Source: REEB95 sp963762425
GTDB taxonomy: Bacteria; Pseudomonadota; Alphaproteobacteria; ATCC43930; CGMCC-115725
NCBI GenBank assembly: GCA_963762425.1
Contig: CAVXKY010000020.1
Span: 62,001 to 126,000 of the forward strand
DNA: 64,000 nucleotides
Reading direction: 5' to 3'
Numbering within the stretch: position 1 is the stretch's first letter; every line of letters starts with the position of its first letter. The notes below the pieces were generated by a model. It saw only the letters and a list, made by a program, of their open reading frames with translations, made no database searches and was not told the DNA's origin. This document shows positions 1-12,078 of the stretch, piece after piece. The position numbers were made by a program, and so were the translations under genes.

Positions 1-1548
1 CGTGAGCTTGGCCTTGTTCATGCCGGCGCGGGTCAGGATCATCCAGGGCGCGTTCCAGTTCTTGGGATCGAGCGCCTGGAACACCACCACGCGGCCGCCG
101 CGCGCGAAGGCGGCATCGGTCTGCGCCTCGACCGCGGCATAGAAGGCGGAAGCTTCGGGCTTCTGCTCGTAGAGATCGTCGATGGCGAGGCTGGGCGTCG
201 AAAGCCCGAAGAAGCTCAGATTGGGGCCGCCGCCATAGGTGGTGAAATAGAGCAGCAAATCCTTGTCGGTGAATTCCTGGCGCAGCTCCGCTTGGTATTG
301 CTTCAAGGGATAACGCGCTTCGGGCAAGGCCCACAGCGCCAGATTGAGCGCGATCGTGAGCGATGCCCAAAGCGGCAGCGCCACGGCGCCGAAGCGCCCG
401 GGGAAAACGAACAGGAACAGCGCCACCGTCGGCACGGTCAGATGGAACCAGTGCTCGGGTTCGTTGATATTGAAGAAGCCGTTCCAGGCGAGCGCGCCCA
501 GGACGAAGGCCAAGGGCATGAGCATGGGTTTGCCGCGAAAGCCCAGATAAAGCCCGCGCAGATATATCGCGGCCAGCAGCGCCGCCGTGCCGAGAAAGGG
601 AATGGACTGTTCGATCAGTTCGCCGGCATAGGGCTTGAGCGACGGGATCTGGCCCGCGATCCAGGCGCGCAGCACCGGGCCCAGATCGGGCGCCGCGATG
701 AAATTATTGACCGTGCTGAAAACCATCCGGCCGAAGGTGTCGGACCAGGAGAAAAACCCGGTGCGCAGATCGTTCTTGTCGCCCACCGTCGCCGCAAAGG
801 AATCGGGCGTCAGGAACTGGCCGAAGAAGACGAGCCGCGCAATTTCGAGCAGCGCCAGGAAAAGCAGGGCGCAGACCGCGCCGAACATCGCCGCGCGCGT
901 GACGCCCTTGAGCCAGCCTTGGCCTTGGCGCAACGAGACGAAAAGGATCACCAGACCGATGAAAGGCGGCGCCGCCAGCACGCTCGAATGGAAGCAGGCG
1001 GCCAGCGCCAGAAAAATCCCGCAACGGACCAAATCGAGATCGGATTTCCGCACGCTGCGTTCCCAAACGGCCGCGTAATAGAACCCGGATGTGAGGAACG
1101 GGAAGGCCAGCAATTTCATGTGGCCGGTGGGCGCCAGCGTCAGGATATTGCAGCTCGCCGCCACCAGCGCCGTGGCCAAAACGCGCCGCCAGATCGGCAC
1201 TTCGAACTTCATCAACGCGGCGTAGAACACGGCCACGCCCGCGGCGGCGAAGACGGTGTTGATGTGCTTTTGGCTTTGTTCGGCGCTTTCGCCGAAGCCC
1301 AGATACTGGTGCCACAGCAGCGTCACCGGCTGGAGCCAGACATGGCCCATGTCCCAGAAATACTTGCCGCTGTCGATCTGGGCGATGAAGCGGAAGACGT
1401 CGTGATAGGGCAGCTCGCCGTAAAGCGAGACGTAGAACGCGGCCGCCGCCAGGAAGGCGAGGGCGGGTTCGATCAGCCGGCGGCGGCCGATGATCGCGCC
1501 CGCGAGCCCGCCGCGCGCCCAGTCCGGATTGTGTTCCGCCGAAACCAT
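1..1548 (-). CDS. polytopic membrane protein, partial (C-terminus outside window)
   Basis: The frame is open for 516 codons from an ATG at 1548 to the left edge, so the stop lies outside the window. An in-frame TAA sits only three codons upstream of this ATG, which fixes the start. The protein begins with a short hydrophilic stretch, then alternates about ten hydrophobic segments with loops (FLAAAAFYVSLYG, VAVFYAALM, VCALLFLALLEIARLVFF, LPLWASLTIALNLALWALPEA), and ends in a soluble region of about 100 residues before the edge. This layout resembles integral-membrane glycosyltransferase-like proteins, but I see no catalytic motif that would decide it. It is divergent from the gst gene across 180 bases. 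Function unknown. Confidence 0.75.
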   Translation of the reverse strand, partial: MVSAEHNPDWARGGLAGAIIGRRRLIEPALAFLAAAAFYVSLYGELPYHDVFRFIAQIDSGKYFWDMGHVWLQPVTLLWHQYLGFGESAEQSQKHINTVFAAAGVAVFYAALMKFEVPIWRRVLATALVAASCNILTLAPTGHMKLLAFPFLTSGFYYAAVWERSVRKSDLDLVRCGIFLALAACFHSSVLAAPPFIGLVILFVSLRQGQGWLKGVTRAAMFGAVCALLFLALLEIARLVFFGQFLTPDSFAATVGDKNDLRTGFFSWSDTFGRMVFSTVNNFIAAPDLGPVLRAWIAGQIPSLKPYAGELIEQSIPFLGTAALLAAIYLRGLYLGFRGKPMLMPLAFVLGALAWNGFFNINEPEHWFHLTVPTVALFLFVFPGRFGAVALPLWASLTIALNLALWALPEARYPLKQYQAELRQEFTDKDLLLYFTTYGGGPNLSFFGLSTPSLAIDDLYEQKPEASAFYAAVEAQTDAAFARGGRVVVFQALDPKNWNAPWMILTRAGMNKAKLT

Positions 1549-1728
1549 GGGAATAGTTTACGAATCCTTGCTTGACGAAGGGTGAACGCGAATCCGGCCG
1601 CCAAGCCCATGTCCCGCCTCGCATTTTCGTGAGCCAGCCTTGCCGAAAAGGGGGTCGCGTCCCAACGCGCCCCGATATAGCGTGCCGCCTTCTCACGCCC
1701 CCATGACCGATCCCGGAGATGCATTCCC

Positions 1729-2340
1729 ATGAAGCTCTACTATTCGCCCGGCGCCTGCTCGCTCGCGCCCCATATCGTGCTCAATGAGGCGGGCCTTGCC
1801 TACGAAACCGAGAAGGTCGATCTCGCCACCAAGAAGACCGCGACCGGCGGCGATTTCCTCGCCATCAATCCCAAGGGCTATGTCCCGGCGATCACCCTCG
1901 ATGACGGCCAGCTCCTGACCGAGGTGCAGGTGCTGTTGCGTTACGTGGCCGACCAGAAGCCGCAATCCAATTTGATGCCCAAGCCCGGCACGATGGAGCG
2001 CTATCGCGTCGAGGAGTGGATGAACTACATCGCCAGCGAATTACACAAGAGCTACAGCCCGCTGTTCCGTCCGAACACGCCCGAGGAATACAAGACCATC
2101 GTGCGCGGGAATCTGGCCAAACGCCTGGCGCTGCTCGACCAGGCGCTCGCCGGCAAGCAATACCTGATGGGCAACGCCTTCACCGCCGCCGACGCCTACG
2201 CCTTCACCATCCTGCGCTGGTCGCCTTTCACCAAGGTCGATCTGTCGCCCTATGCCAACATCAAGGCCTTCATGGCGCGGATGGAAGCGCGGCCTAAGGT
2301 GCAGCAGACGATGAAAGAGGAAGGGCTGCTGGGCAAGTAG
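1729..2340 (+). CDS. gstA: glutathione S-transferase, beta class
   Basis: A 203-residue cytosolic glutathione transferase that conjugates or reduces electrophiles with glutathione. The N-terminal thioredoxin-like half starts MKLYYSPGACSL and carries the beta-class catalytic Cys10, the cis-Pro site KGYVP (residues 49-53) and the glutathione-binding LLTE (62-65). The C-terminal all-helical half has the conserved EEWMNYIASELHKSYSPLF and FTAADAYAF segments. Length and motifs closely follow Escherichia coli GstA as I recall it. It stands alone between a divergent membrane-protein gene and a convergent SDR gene, and a REP-like palindrome follows its stop. Confidence 0.93.
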   Translation: MKLYYSPGACSLAPHIVLNEAGLAYETEKVDLATKKTATGGDFLAINPKGYVPAITLDDGQLLTEVQVLLRYVADQKPQSNLMPKPGTMERYRVEEWMNYIASELHKSYSPLFRPNTPEEYKTIVRGNLAKRLALLDQALAGKQYLMGNAFTAADAYAFTILRWSPFTKVDLSPYANIKAFMARMEARPKVQQTMKEEGLLGK

Positions 2341-2348
2341 CCCTACTT

Positions 2349-2434
2349 CGTCATTGCGAGCGTAGCGAAGCAATCCAGGAACGGCGCAACGCCCGGCTGG
2401 ATTGCTTCGGCCGCTACGCGACCTCGCAATGACG
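2349..2434. repeat. REP-like long palindrome
   Basis: Two arms beginning CGTCATTGCGAG and ending CTCGCAATGACG are near-perfect reverse complements over about 35 bases each; both contain the GCAATCCAG/CTGGATTGC core, around a short GC-rich loop. It lies in the convergent gap after gstA. Related CGTCATTGCGAG..AAGCAATCCAG repeats are common as dispersed extragenic palindromes in proteobacterial genomes. It could act as a bidirectional transcription block between the two convergent genes. Confidence 0.8.
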
Positions 2435-2440
2435 GCTTCC

Positions 2441-2470
2441 TGTCATTGTGAGCGCAGCAAAGCTTTCCAG
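2441..2470. repeat. degenerate half-copy of the REP-like palindrome
   Basis: The stretch TGTCATTGTGAGCGCAGCAA followed by AGCTTTCCAG matches the left arm of the palindrome at 2349 with several substitutions and no partner arm. It ends just before the stop codon of the SDR gene. Confidence 0.6.
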
Positions 2471-2475
2471 CACCA

Positions 2476-3183
2476 TCAGCTCTTGCCGTAGACCGGGACG
2501 ATCGCGCCGCTGGTGACGCGGTTGCCCGGCGAAGCGAGGAAGAGGATGGTCGCCGCCACCTCTTCCACTTTCGGCCAGGAATCGTAATTGGCCTTGGGCA
2601 TGGCAGCGCGGTTGGCGGGCGTGTCCATGATCGAAGGCGCGACCGCGTTGACCCAGATGCCGTCGCCCGCGACCTCGGCGGCAAGCGCCTGGGTGAAGGC
2701 CGCGACCGCCGCCTTGGACGCGGCATAGGCGGTCATGCCGGCGCCCGAACGCGGCTCGAGCGCCGTCCGCGCCGTGACATTGACGATACGCCCGCCCTTG
2801 GCTCCCCGCTTCATCGCCTTGACCGCGGCGGCGCAAGCCAGCTGGCAGGTGAGCAGATTTTTCGCGGTCATGGATTGGAAATCGGCCTTGCCGCTTTGGG
2901 CGGCGGGTTTCATGGCGAAGCCGCCGGCGAGATGGATCGAGGCCCAGAGCGCGCCCGATCCGGCATAGAACTTGGCCACTTGCTCTTCGTCGGTGAGTTC
3001 GACCGGCCCCACCAGCTTCACCCTGGGGTCGCCCTTGAAGGGAAAGCTCTCGGCCTCGCCGGCGTGGATATAAGGCACGCGGCAGAGGGCCGCCCGGGCA
3101 TCGAGCAAGGCCTTCACCAATGCCCGGCCCAAGGCGCCGGTGCCGCCGGTGACGACAACCTCGCACCCGCTATAATCGCCCAT
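2476..3183 (-). CDS. SDR-family NAD(P)-dependent oxidoreductase
   Basis: A 235-residue short-chain dehydrogenase/reductase. The cofactor-binding glycine motif TGGTGALG is at residues 12-19, the NAG-equivalent HLAGG at 84-88, and the catalytic YxxxK is Tyr153-Lys157 in TAYAASK. The position 13 residues before the tyrosine, normally serine, is Thr140 in VTARTALEP; threonine may still supply the hydroxyl, but this is unusual. The C-terminus is short and ends SGAIVPVYGKS. Substrate unknown. It is divergent from rsmB with only 33 bases between the start codons, so the two promoters overlap. Confidence 0.85.
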   Translation of the reverse strand: MGDYSGCEVVVTGGTGALGRALVKALLDARAALCRVPYIHAGEAESFPFKGDPRVKLVGPVELTDEEQVAKFYAGSGALWASIHLAGGFAMKPAAQSGKADFQSMTAKNLLTCQLACAAAVKAMKRGAKGGRIVNVTARTALEPRSGAGMTAYAASKAAVAAFTQALAAEVAGDGIWVNAVAPSIMDTPANRAAMPKANYDSWPKVEEVAATILFLASPGNRVTSGAIVPVYGKS

Positions 3184-3216
3184 GATTCGATTTTACCGGA
3201 CCCGTGCCGACTTGTC

Positions 3217-4521
3217 ATGACGGAGGCCCCAGCCCTTCTCCGCTCGGCCCGCGGTTGTGCGCTCGCCTTGCTCGAAGCGGTGCTGGTGCGGAGGGTCCCG
3301 CTCGACCAGGCTTTGGCCGAGAGCAAGGCCATGGCCGCGTTGGAGCCGCGCGATCGCGGCTTCGCGCGCCTCCTGACGGCGACGGGCTTGCGCCGCCTCG
3401 GCCAGGTCGACGCCGTGCTGGCGCAATTGATGGCCAAGCCTTTGCCCGAACGCGCCGGGGTGGTGCGCGACATAATGCGCCTGGGTGCCGCGCAATTGCT
3501 GTTCCTCGAAACCCCGCCCCATGCCGCGGTGGCGACTTCGGTGGAATTGACCGAAGCCGCCGGCCATCCGGCGCTCAAAGGCCTGGTCAACGCCGTGCTG
3601 CGGCGTCTGTCGCGCGAGGGAAAAGATATGCTCGCCCGGCAAGACGCGGCGCGGCTCAACACGCCGGGCTGGCTGTGGGCGAGCTGGACCAAAAGCTATG
3701 GCGAGGACATCGCGCGGCGGATCGCGCTGGCGCATCTCAAGGAGGCGCCGCTCGATCTCTCGGTCAAAGCCGATCCCGAAATCTGGGCGAAAAAGCTTGA
3801 GGCCGAGATTCTCCCCACTGGAACCTTGCGCCGCGCCTCGGGCGGCGCCATCGAGGATCTTCCCGGCTATCGCGAGGGCGCGTGGTGGGTGCAGGACGCG
3901 GCTGCGGCGCTGCCGGCGCGTCTGCTCGGGAACGTGGCGGGCAAGAGCGTGGCCGATCTCTGCGCCGCGCCCGGCGGCAAGACCGCGCAGCTGGCGGCTT
4001 TGGGCGCGCGGGTCTTTGCCGTGGACCGCTCCGGCGAGCGCCTGAAGCGCGTCAAGGAAAACCTGGCGCGGCTCGGGCTCGAGGCTGAATGCGTGGCGGC
4101 CGACGCTTCGATCTGGAAACCCGCTTCGCCGTTGCGCTTCGTTCTGCTCGACGCGCCTTGCACCGCGACCGGCGCCATCCGCCGCAATCCCGACGTGCCC
4201 TATCTCAAATCGCCCGATGACGTGAAACGCATGGCGGAGCTTCAGGACCGGCTGCTGGCCCACGCGGTTTCAATCCTCGCGCCCGGCGGGGTGCTGGTCT
4301 ATTGCACCTGCTCGCTCGAACAGGATGAAGGCCCGGCGCGGGTCGAGAAATTGCTGGCGCAAGGCGCGCCGGTTTCGCGCCGCCCCATCGCCGCGTTCGA
4401 GATCGGCGGATGGTCGCAATGCCTGTCGCCTTCGGGCGATCTCCGCACGCTTCCCTGCCAGCTCGCCGATGCGGGCGGGCTCGACGGCTTTTACGCCGCC
4501 CGACTCGCGCGAAACCCTTGA
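3217..4521 (+). CDS. rsmB: 16S rRNA m5C967 methyltransferase, RsmB/Fmu family
   Basis: A 434-residue two-domain RNA cytosine-5 methyltransferase. Residues 1-145 form the NusB-like RNA-binding helical domain (GVVRDIMRLGAAQLLFLE). The rest is the Rossmann methyltransferase with SAM motif DLCAAPGGKTAQLA (from residue 247), motif IV DAPC (Cys315, which releases product) and motif VI YCTCSLEQDE (Cys365, the catalytic nucleophile). The reading frame is open further upstream to 2875, but that part lies antisense to the SDR gene. The ATG at 3217 gives the family-typical N-terminus and length. It is first in a run with rpe, the heparinase-like gene and purH. Confidence 0.93.
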   Translation: MTEAPALLRSARGCALALLEAVLVRRVPLDQALAESKAMAALEPRDRGFARLLTATGLRRLGQVDAVLAQLMAKPLPERAGVVRDIMRLGAAQLLFLETPPHAAVATSVELTEAAGHPALKGLVNAVLRRLSREGKDMLARQDAARLNTPGWLWASWTKSYGEDIARRIALAHLKEAPLDLSVKADPEIWAKKLEAEILPTGTLRRASGGAIEDLPGYREGAWWVQDAAAALPARLLGNVAGKSVADLCAAPGGKTAQLAALGARVFAVDRSGERLKRVKENLARLGLEAECVAADASIWKPASPLRFVLLDAPCTATGAIRRNPDVPYLKSPDDVKRMAELQDRLLAHAVSILAPGGVLVYCTCSLEQDEGPARVEKLLAQGAPVSRRPIAAFEIGGWSQCLSPSGDLRTLPCQLADAGGLDGFYAARLARNP

Positions 4522-4567
4522 TTTGACGCGTCTTGCGGCGCGGACGCGGGACTGTTACCAAGTCGTC

Positions 4568-5251
4568 ATGCAGCAAAAGACCCGCATCGCGCCCTCGATC
4601 CTGTCGGCGGATTTCGCCAAGCTCGGCGAGGAAGTGGCGGCCGTGACCGCTGCCGGCGCCGATTACATCCATGTCGACGTGATGGACGGGCATTTCGTGC
4701 CCAACCTCACCATCGGCCCGGCGGTGGTGAAGGCGCTGCGGCCGCATTCCAAACTGCCCTTCGACGTGCATCTGATGATATCGCCGGTCGATCCCTTCAT
4801 CGCCGAATTCGCCAAGGCCGGCGCCGACATCATCACCGTCCATCCCGAGGCGGGGCCGCATCTCCACCGCACCGTGCAGCTGATCAAATCGCTGGGCAAG
4901 AAGGTGGGCGTCGCGCTCAACCCGGCCACCCCCGCCGAGGCGGTGGACACCGTGCTGGGCGAGCTCGATCTGGTGCTGGTGATGAGCGTCAATCCCGGCT
5001 TCGGCGGCCAGGCCTTCATCCCGGCCGCGCTCGACAAGATTAGGGCGTTGAGGAAACGCATCGACGCCTCGAAGCGCGCCATCGATCTCGAGGTCGATGG
5101 CGGCATCAATGTCGAAACCGCGCGCGCGGCGGTGGCGGCCGGGGCCGACGTGCTGGTGGCGGGTTCGGCGACATTCGCGGCGGCTTCCGGGGGATACGCC
5201 GCGAATATCAGCCGATTGCGCGGCGAGGGGGCGCCGCGGGCGGTGGGGTGA
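4568..5251 (+). CDS. rpe: ribulose-phosphate 3-epimerase
   Basis: A 227-residue TIM-barrel enzyme that interconverts ribulose 5-phosphate and xylulose 5-phosphate in the pentose phosphate and Calvin pathways. Visible signatures are IAPSILSADFAKLGEE at the N-terminus, the metal-binding HVDVMDGHFVPN and HLMI blocks, VMSVNPGFGGQ and the phosphate-binding EVDGGIN..AGADVLVAGS end. The ATG at 4568 gives the standard start; the frame is open upstream only because it runs through the end of rsmB. Its stop overlaps the GTG of the next gene by four bases, indicating translational coupling. Confidence 0.95.
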   Translation: MQQKTRIAPSILSADFAKLGEEVAAVTAAGADYIHVDVMDGHFVPNLTIGPAVVKALRPHSKLPFDVHLMISPVDPFIAEFAKAGADIITVHPEAGPHLHRTVQLIKSLGKKVGVALNPATPAEAVDTVLGELDLVLVMSVNPGFGGQAFIPAALDKIRALRKRIDASKRAIDLEVDGGINVETARAAVAAGADVLVAGSATFAAASGGYAANISRLRGEGAPRAVG

Positions 5252-6848
5252 AGGTGTCGCTCCGCGCCCGGCTTTACCGATCATCTCTATACAACCTCGC
5301 GCTCTGGGGGCCGACGCCTTCAACGCTGCGTTTCCGCCTGGAAGAATCCTGGCCCGGCGACGCATCGCGCGGCCAGGACATGCTCGGCGCGCCGCCGCAC
5401 TGGACCGAGGCCAATCAGCGGTTTCTGTTTCTGGCCGATCTCAAGGCGATCGAGGGCGAGGAAGGCGCGCGCGCGGCGCGCGAATGGACATCCGACTGGC
5501 TCCGGCGTTTCGACCGCATCGACGAGGTTTCGTGGCGTCCGGACATCATCGGCGACCGGCTTTATTCCTGGATCGCGTTCTACGAATTCCTCGCCGGAAG
5601 CCCGGGCGAGGCGGCGCTGCGCCAGGCGTTGCTGCAAAGCCTGGCGCGGCAGATGCGCCATCTCTTCCGGGTGTGGAAGCGTACGTCCGGCCTGGCGCGG
5701 CTCAAGGCGCTGCGCGGGCTGGTGGCGGCCGCGGCCGCGGTGGAGGACAAGGGGCGGCTCAGGATTGCCTGCGGGAAGCTCGCGGAGGAGTGCAAGGTCC
5801 AGATTCTGCCCGATGGCGGCCACCCGTCGCGCGACCCGGGCGCGGTGCTGGCGGCGCTCGCCATTCTGATCGAGGCGCGCGACGCGCTGGCGGCGGCGAG
5901 CGCCGAAATACCGGCCGCGCTGCTGGCGGCGATCGACCGGGCGGCGCCGTTGCTGCGCTTCTTCCGTCACGGCGACGGCAGGCTCGCCTTGTTCAACGGT
6001 TCGTCGGAAGGCGCGGCCGGCTTGATCGCGCTTGTCCTGCAACGCGCCGAATTGGAGGCCAAGCCGCCGTTGCGCGCGCCGCATATGGGCTATGAGCGGC
6101 TCCAGGCGGGCGAGAGCCTGGTGATCCTGGATTGCGGCGCGCAGCCGCCGCGCGCCTGGGACGAGAACGCCCATGCCGGCGCGCTGGCGCTGGAGATGAG
6201 CGTCGGGAGCGAGCGGCTTCTGGTCAATTGCGGCGCCCGGCTTATCGGCGAGACGTCCAATGGAGAACGGGGCCATGGGGAGCGAGGCGAGGCGGATTCC
6301 TGGCTTCTCGCCATGCGCGCCACCGCGGCGCATTCGACGCTGATCGTCGCCGATACCAGCTCGGCCGAGATCGGTCCCGACGGGCATTTCACAGGCCCCG
6401 CTTTCGTGATCGCGTCCAAGCGCAGCGAGGAGAACGGGGATCAATATGTGTGGGCGAGCCATGACGGCTATCGGGCATCTTTCGGCCTGAGCCACAGCCG
6501 CGAGATCTACTTGGCGGCCGACGGCGAGGATCTGCGCGGCGAGGACCGGCTCGAATCCGCCGGAAATGATGGCGCGGGCAGGGGTTTCGCCATCCGCTTC
6601 CATCTCCACCCTGAAATTCAAGCCTCGGCCAATGCTTCGGGGGACGGCGTCGATCTCCGCCTGCCCGGCGGCGCCTTGTGGCGCTTCAAGGCGACCGGCG
6701 CGGCGATCAACCTGGCCGAGAGCGTCTATCTCGGAACCGGCGTCTTGCGCCGCAGCCAGCAGGTGATTCTGAGCGGTTTCGCCGGACGCGGACGGGCGTT
6801 TCGGTCAAATGGGCCATGCGGCGCGAGCGCGGCACGGACGCGGAATAG
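5248..6848 (+). CDS. heparinase II/III-family protein (3' frameshift)
   Basis: A protein of about 532 residues after correction, with an N-terminal all-helical domain and a C-terminal heparinase II/III beta-sandwich (residues from about 290, including ATAAHSTLIVADTSSAEI). In alphaproteobacteria this gene sits between rsmB and purH, as here, although its role is not established. It starts with GTG inside the rpe stop. As given, the frame runs on to 6918 with a non-family tail and overlaps purH. Between about 6785 and 6800 the family-like end TGVSVKWAMRRERGTDAE appears in another frame and stops at 6848. One missing or two extra bases would explain this. Confidence 0.82.
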
Positions 6849-6910
6849 CGGGTTGATCGCCCGGTCCATCGGCTCTATGGTCCGGCCCTGCTCTCGATTC
6901 GCAGGACATC

Positions 6911-8497
<1,587 letters not shown>

Positions 8498-8499
8498 CC

Positions 8500-9411
8500 T
8501 TGCCCCGCGCCCGGCACAAACCGGCGCATGCGATGCGCCCGCGCGACATGGCGCTCGCCGCCTTCACCTCGGTGATCTGGGGCTTCGCCTTCCCCGCCAT
8601 CAAGATCGCGCTGGTTGACTTCTCCGCGCCGCAGCTGACCGCGTTGCGCTTCATCGTGGCGCTGCTGCCGGTGTTCTTCGTCAAGCGGCCGCGCTTGCCC
8701 TGGACGGACATCGTGCTCATCGGACTCACGCTGTTCACCGGCCAGTTCCTGCTCATATTCTTCTCCTACCGGCTCGGCATGCCGCCCGGCCTCGCCTCGG
8801 TGACGCAGCAGATCCAGGTGTTCATCACCGTGCTGCTGTCGGCGGCTTTCCTGGGCGACCATCCGACGCGCCGCCAGATTGCCGGCATGGCGGTGGCGTT
8901 CGCGGGATTGGCGCTGATCGCCTTCACCATCGGCGGCGATCTGCGCCCGGCGGCGTTGGGACTGGCGCTGGGCGCCGCCTTCAGCTGGTCGGTCGGCAAC
9001 GTGCTGGTGAAGCGCGCGCACCGGGCGCCGATCTTCGCCCTGCTCGCCTGGTGCAGCCTGGTGCCGCCCTTGCCGTCGCTGGCGATTTCAGCCGCCGTGG
9101 ATCCGGTGCCGATCTGGACCGCGCTCGCCCATGCCTCCTGGCCGAGCCTGCTGGCGGTGATCTATCTCGGCGCCATCACCACCAATATCGGCTATGCCGC
9201 CTGGGGCTATCTGTTGCAGCGCTACAAGGCCGGGGTGGTCGCGCCCTTCGCGCTCTTGTCGCCCTGCACCGGCATAATCGCGTCGGCCTGGCTGTTCGGC
9301 GAGGTCTTTCCCCCGGCGCGTTACGCCGGCATGGCGCTGATCCTGGCCGGGCTCGCGGTGATATTGCTTCCGGGCGCCAAGCCGCCGGCGCAAACCGAGC
9401 CGTTCGCGTGA
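8500..9411 (+). CDS. EamA-family exporter (O-acetylserine/cysteine exporter-like)
   Basis: An inner-membrane drug/metabolite transporter of about 290-303 residues with ten hydrophobic helices in two EamA repeats (SVIWGFAFPAIKIALVDF..; AAFSWSVGNVLVKRAH..). The arrangement GMPPGLASVTQQIQVFITVLLSA is very like E. coli EamA (YdeD), which exports cysteine-pathway metabolites, so export of small amino-acid derivatives is a reasonable inference. The first possible start is a TTG two bases after the purH stop. ATG codons at 8533 and 8548 are alternatives, and no clear ribosome-binding site decides between them. Confidence 0.85.
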   Translation: MPRARHKPAHAMRPRDMALAAFTSVIWGFAFPAIKIALVDFSAPQLTALRFIVALLPVFFVKRPRLPWTDIVLIGLTLFTGQFLLIFFSYRLGMPPGLASVTQQIQVFITVLLSAAFLGDHPTRRQIAGMAVAFAGLALIAFTIGGDLRPAALGLALGAAFSWSVGNVLVKRAHRAPIFALLAWCSLVPPLPSLAISAAVDPVPIWTALAHASWPSLLAVIYLGAITTNIGYAAWGYLLQRYKAGVVAPFALLSPCTGIIASAWLFGEVFPPARYAGMALILAGLAVILLPGAKPPAQTEPFA

Positions 9412-9449
9412 TTGCAGGTATTGGGTAGCGAACGCGCCCAGGAAATTTT

Positions 9450-9707
9450 CTAGCCCAATTCGACCGGATGGCCTGCGATAAGCGACAGGGCCACGGTGAT
9501 AACGAGCAAGAACAGAATCATGGCGAGATAATACATGACCCTGCTTGCCGGTTTGTCCTTGGCCGGGCGGAAAACGATCATCCCGATTATCGAGGCCGCC
9601 AGCAGCCCTGAAAGAAAAACCAAATAACGATTTGGCCCATTACGTACAAAGTCATGTCGCGCCCCCAGCTCATGGCTAAGGATAGGGCGGCTTCGCGACA
9701 GGGACAA
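9450..9707 (-). CDS. small two-helix membrane protein, hypothetical
   Basis: An ORF of up to 85 residues with two clear transmembrane stretches, YLVFLSGLLAASIIGMIVF and VMYYLAMILFLLVITVALSLIAG, joined by a charged RPAKDKPASR loop. The first 25 residues are polar and may not be translated. I recognise no family. It lies convergent to the EamA gene and just downstream of the tiny basic ORF at 9714-9812 on the same strand. Confidence 0.5.
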   Translation of the reverse strand: MSLSRSRPILSHELGARHDFVRNGPNRYLVFLSGLLAASIIGMIVFRPAKDKPASRVMYYLAMILFLLVITVALSLIAGHPVELG

Positions 9708-9713
9708 ACGCGC

Positions 9714-9812
9714 CTAGGCTTTGGGCGCTTTCCGCGATGCGATTTGCCGCCGGCGCAATTCGAGCTTGCGGCGCTTCTTTCTTAGCTGACCTTTGCGATG
9801 AGCCTTTTTCAT
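9714..9812 (-). CDS. very small, extremely basic protein (32 aa)
   Basis: Starts MKKAHRKGQLRKKRRKLELR and ends KAPKA; more than half the residues are Lys or Arg and there is no acidic residue except one Glu. An excellent Shine-Dalgarno, AGGAGAG, lies five bases before the ATG at 9812, which strongly supports translation. Composition and size resemble small ribosomal proteins such as the bL36 or AURKAIP1/bS22 type, but I cannot assign it to either. It is divergent from acs across about 200 bases. Confidence 0.6.
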   Translation of the reverse strand: MKKAHRKGQLRKKRRKLELRRRQIASRKAPKA

Positions 9813-9905
9813 ACTCTCTCCTGTCGGTTCCTGATTAATACTCCGCAGGATAGCCCATATTCCCCGGCCAAGGTTGCGGCGGCTTCGTTATGCCGCCGAA
9901 TACCG

Positions 9906-9937
9906 CCGGTAATCGCCCGATAACCGCCTGATAACCG
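9906..9937. repeat. three tandem 10-11-base repeats upstream of acs
   Basis: CCGGTAATCG, CCCGATAACCG and CCTGATAACCG follow one another without gaps, one helical turn apart. They lie 80-110 bases before the acs ATG, in the gap shared with the divergent small basic ORF. The spacing suggests a protein-binding array on one DNA face, but I do not know a matching regulator. Confidence 0.45.
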
Positions 9938-10016
9938 TTCGCGTCCGGCGGTCTTGTCCCGCCGCCCTAGGCCGAATAGATTAATCGAAACAATAGGTTT
10001 TCCAGGGAGCTCCGCG

Positions 10017-11956
<1,940 letters not shown>

Positions 11957-11957
<1 letters not shown>

Positions 11958-11977
11958 GGCCGGGCCAAGCCCGGTCC
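11957..11977 (+). terminator. stem-loop after acs
   Basis: GGGCCGGGC, loop CAA, GCCCGGTCC form a 9-bp stem (one G-T pair) starting at the last base of the acs stop codon. No T-run follows, so if it ends transcription it would need a factor or acts as an RNA stabiliser. Confidence 0.4.
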
Positions 11978-12078
11978 GGGCGGGGTAGGGCGCACGCTTC
12001 CCGCCCGCGGTTTCGCGACAACCCCGCCCTCTGCTATCGTCCACGCCGTTCCGGGGTTCATCGGGGGAGTGCCGAATC

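Noticed and set aside
292..1575. Long plus-strand ORF (427 codons), Gln/Arg-rich, opposite the partial membrane protein
   Set aside because: It is antisense to a continuous minus-strand frame with clear transmembrane helices. GC-rich DNA makes such shadow frames common, and many similar ones across the window were left out for the same reason.
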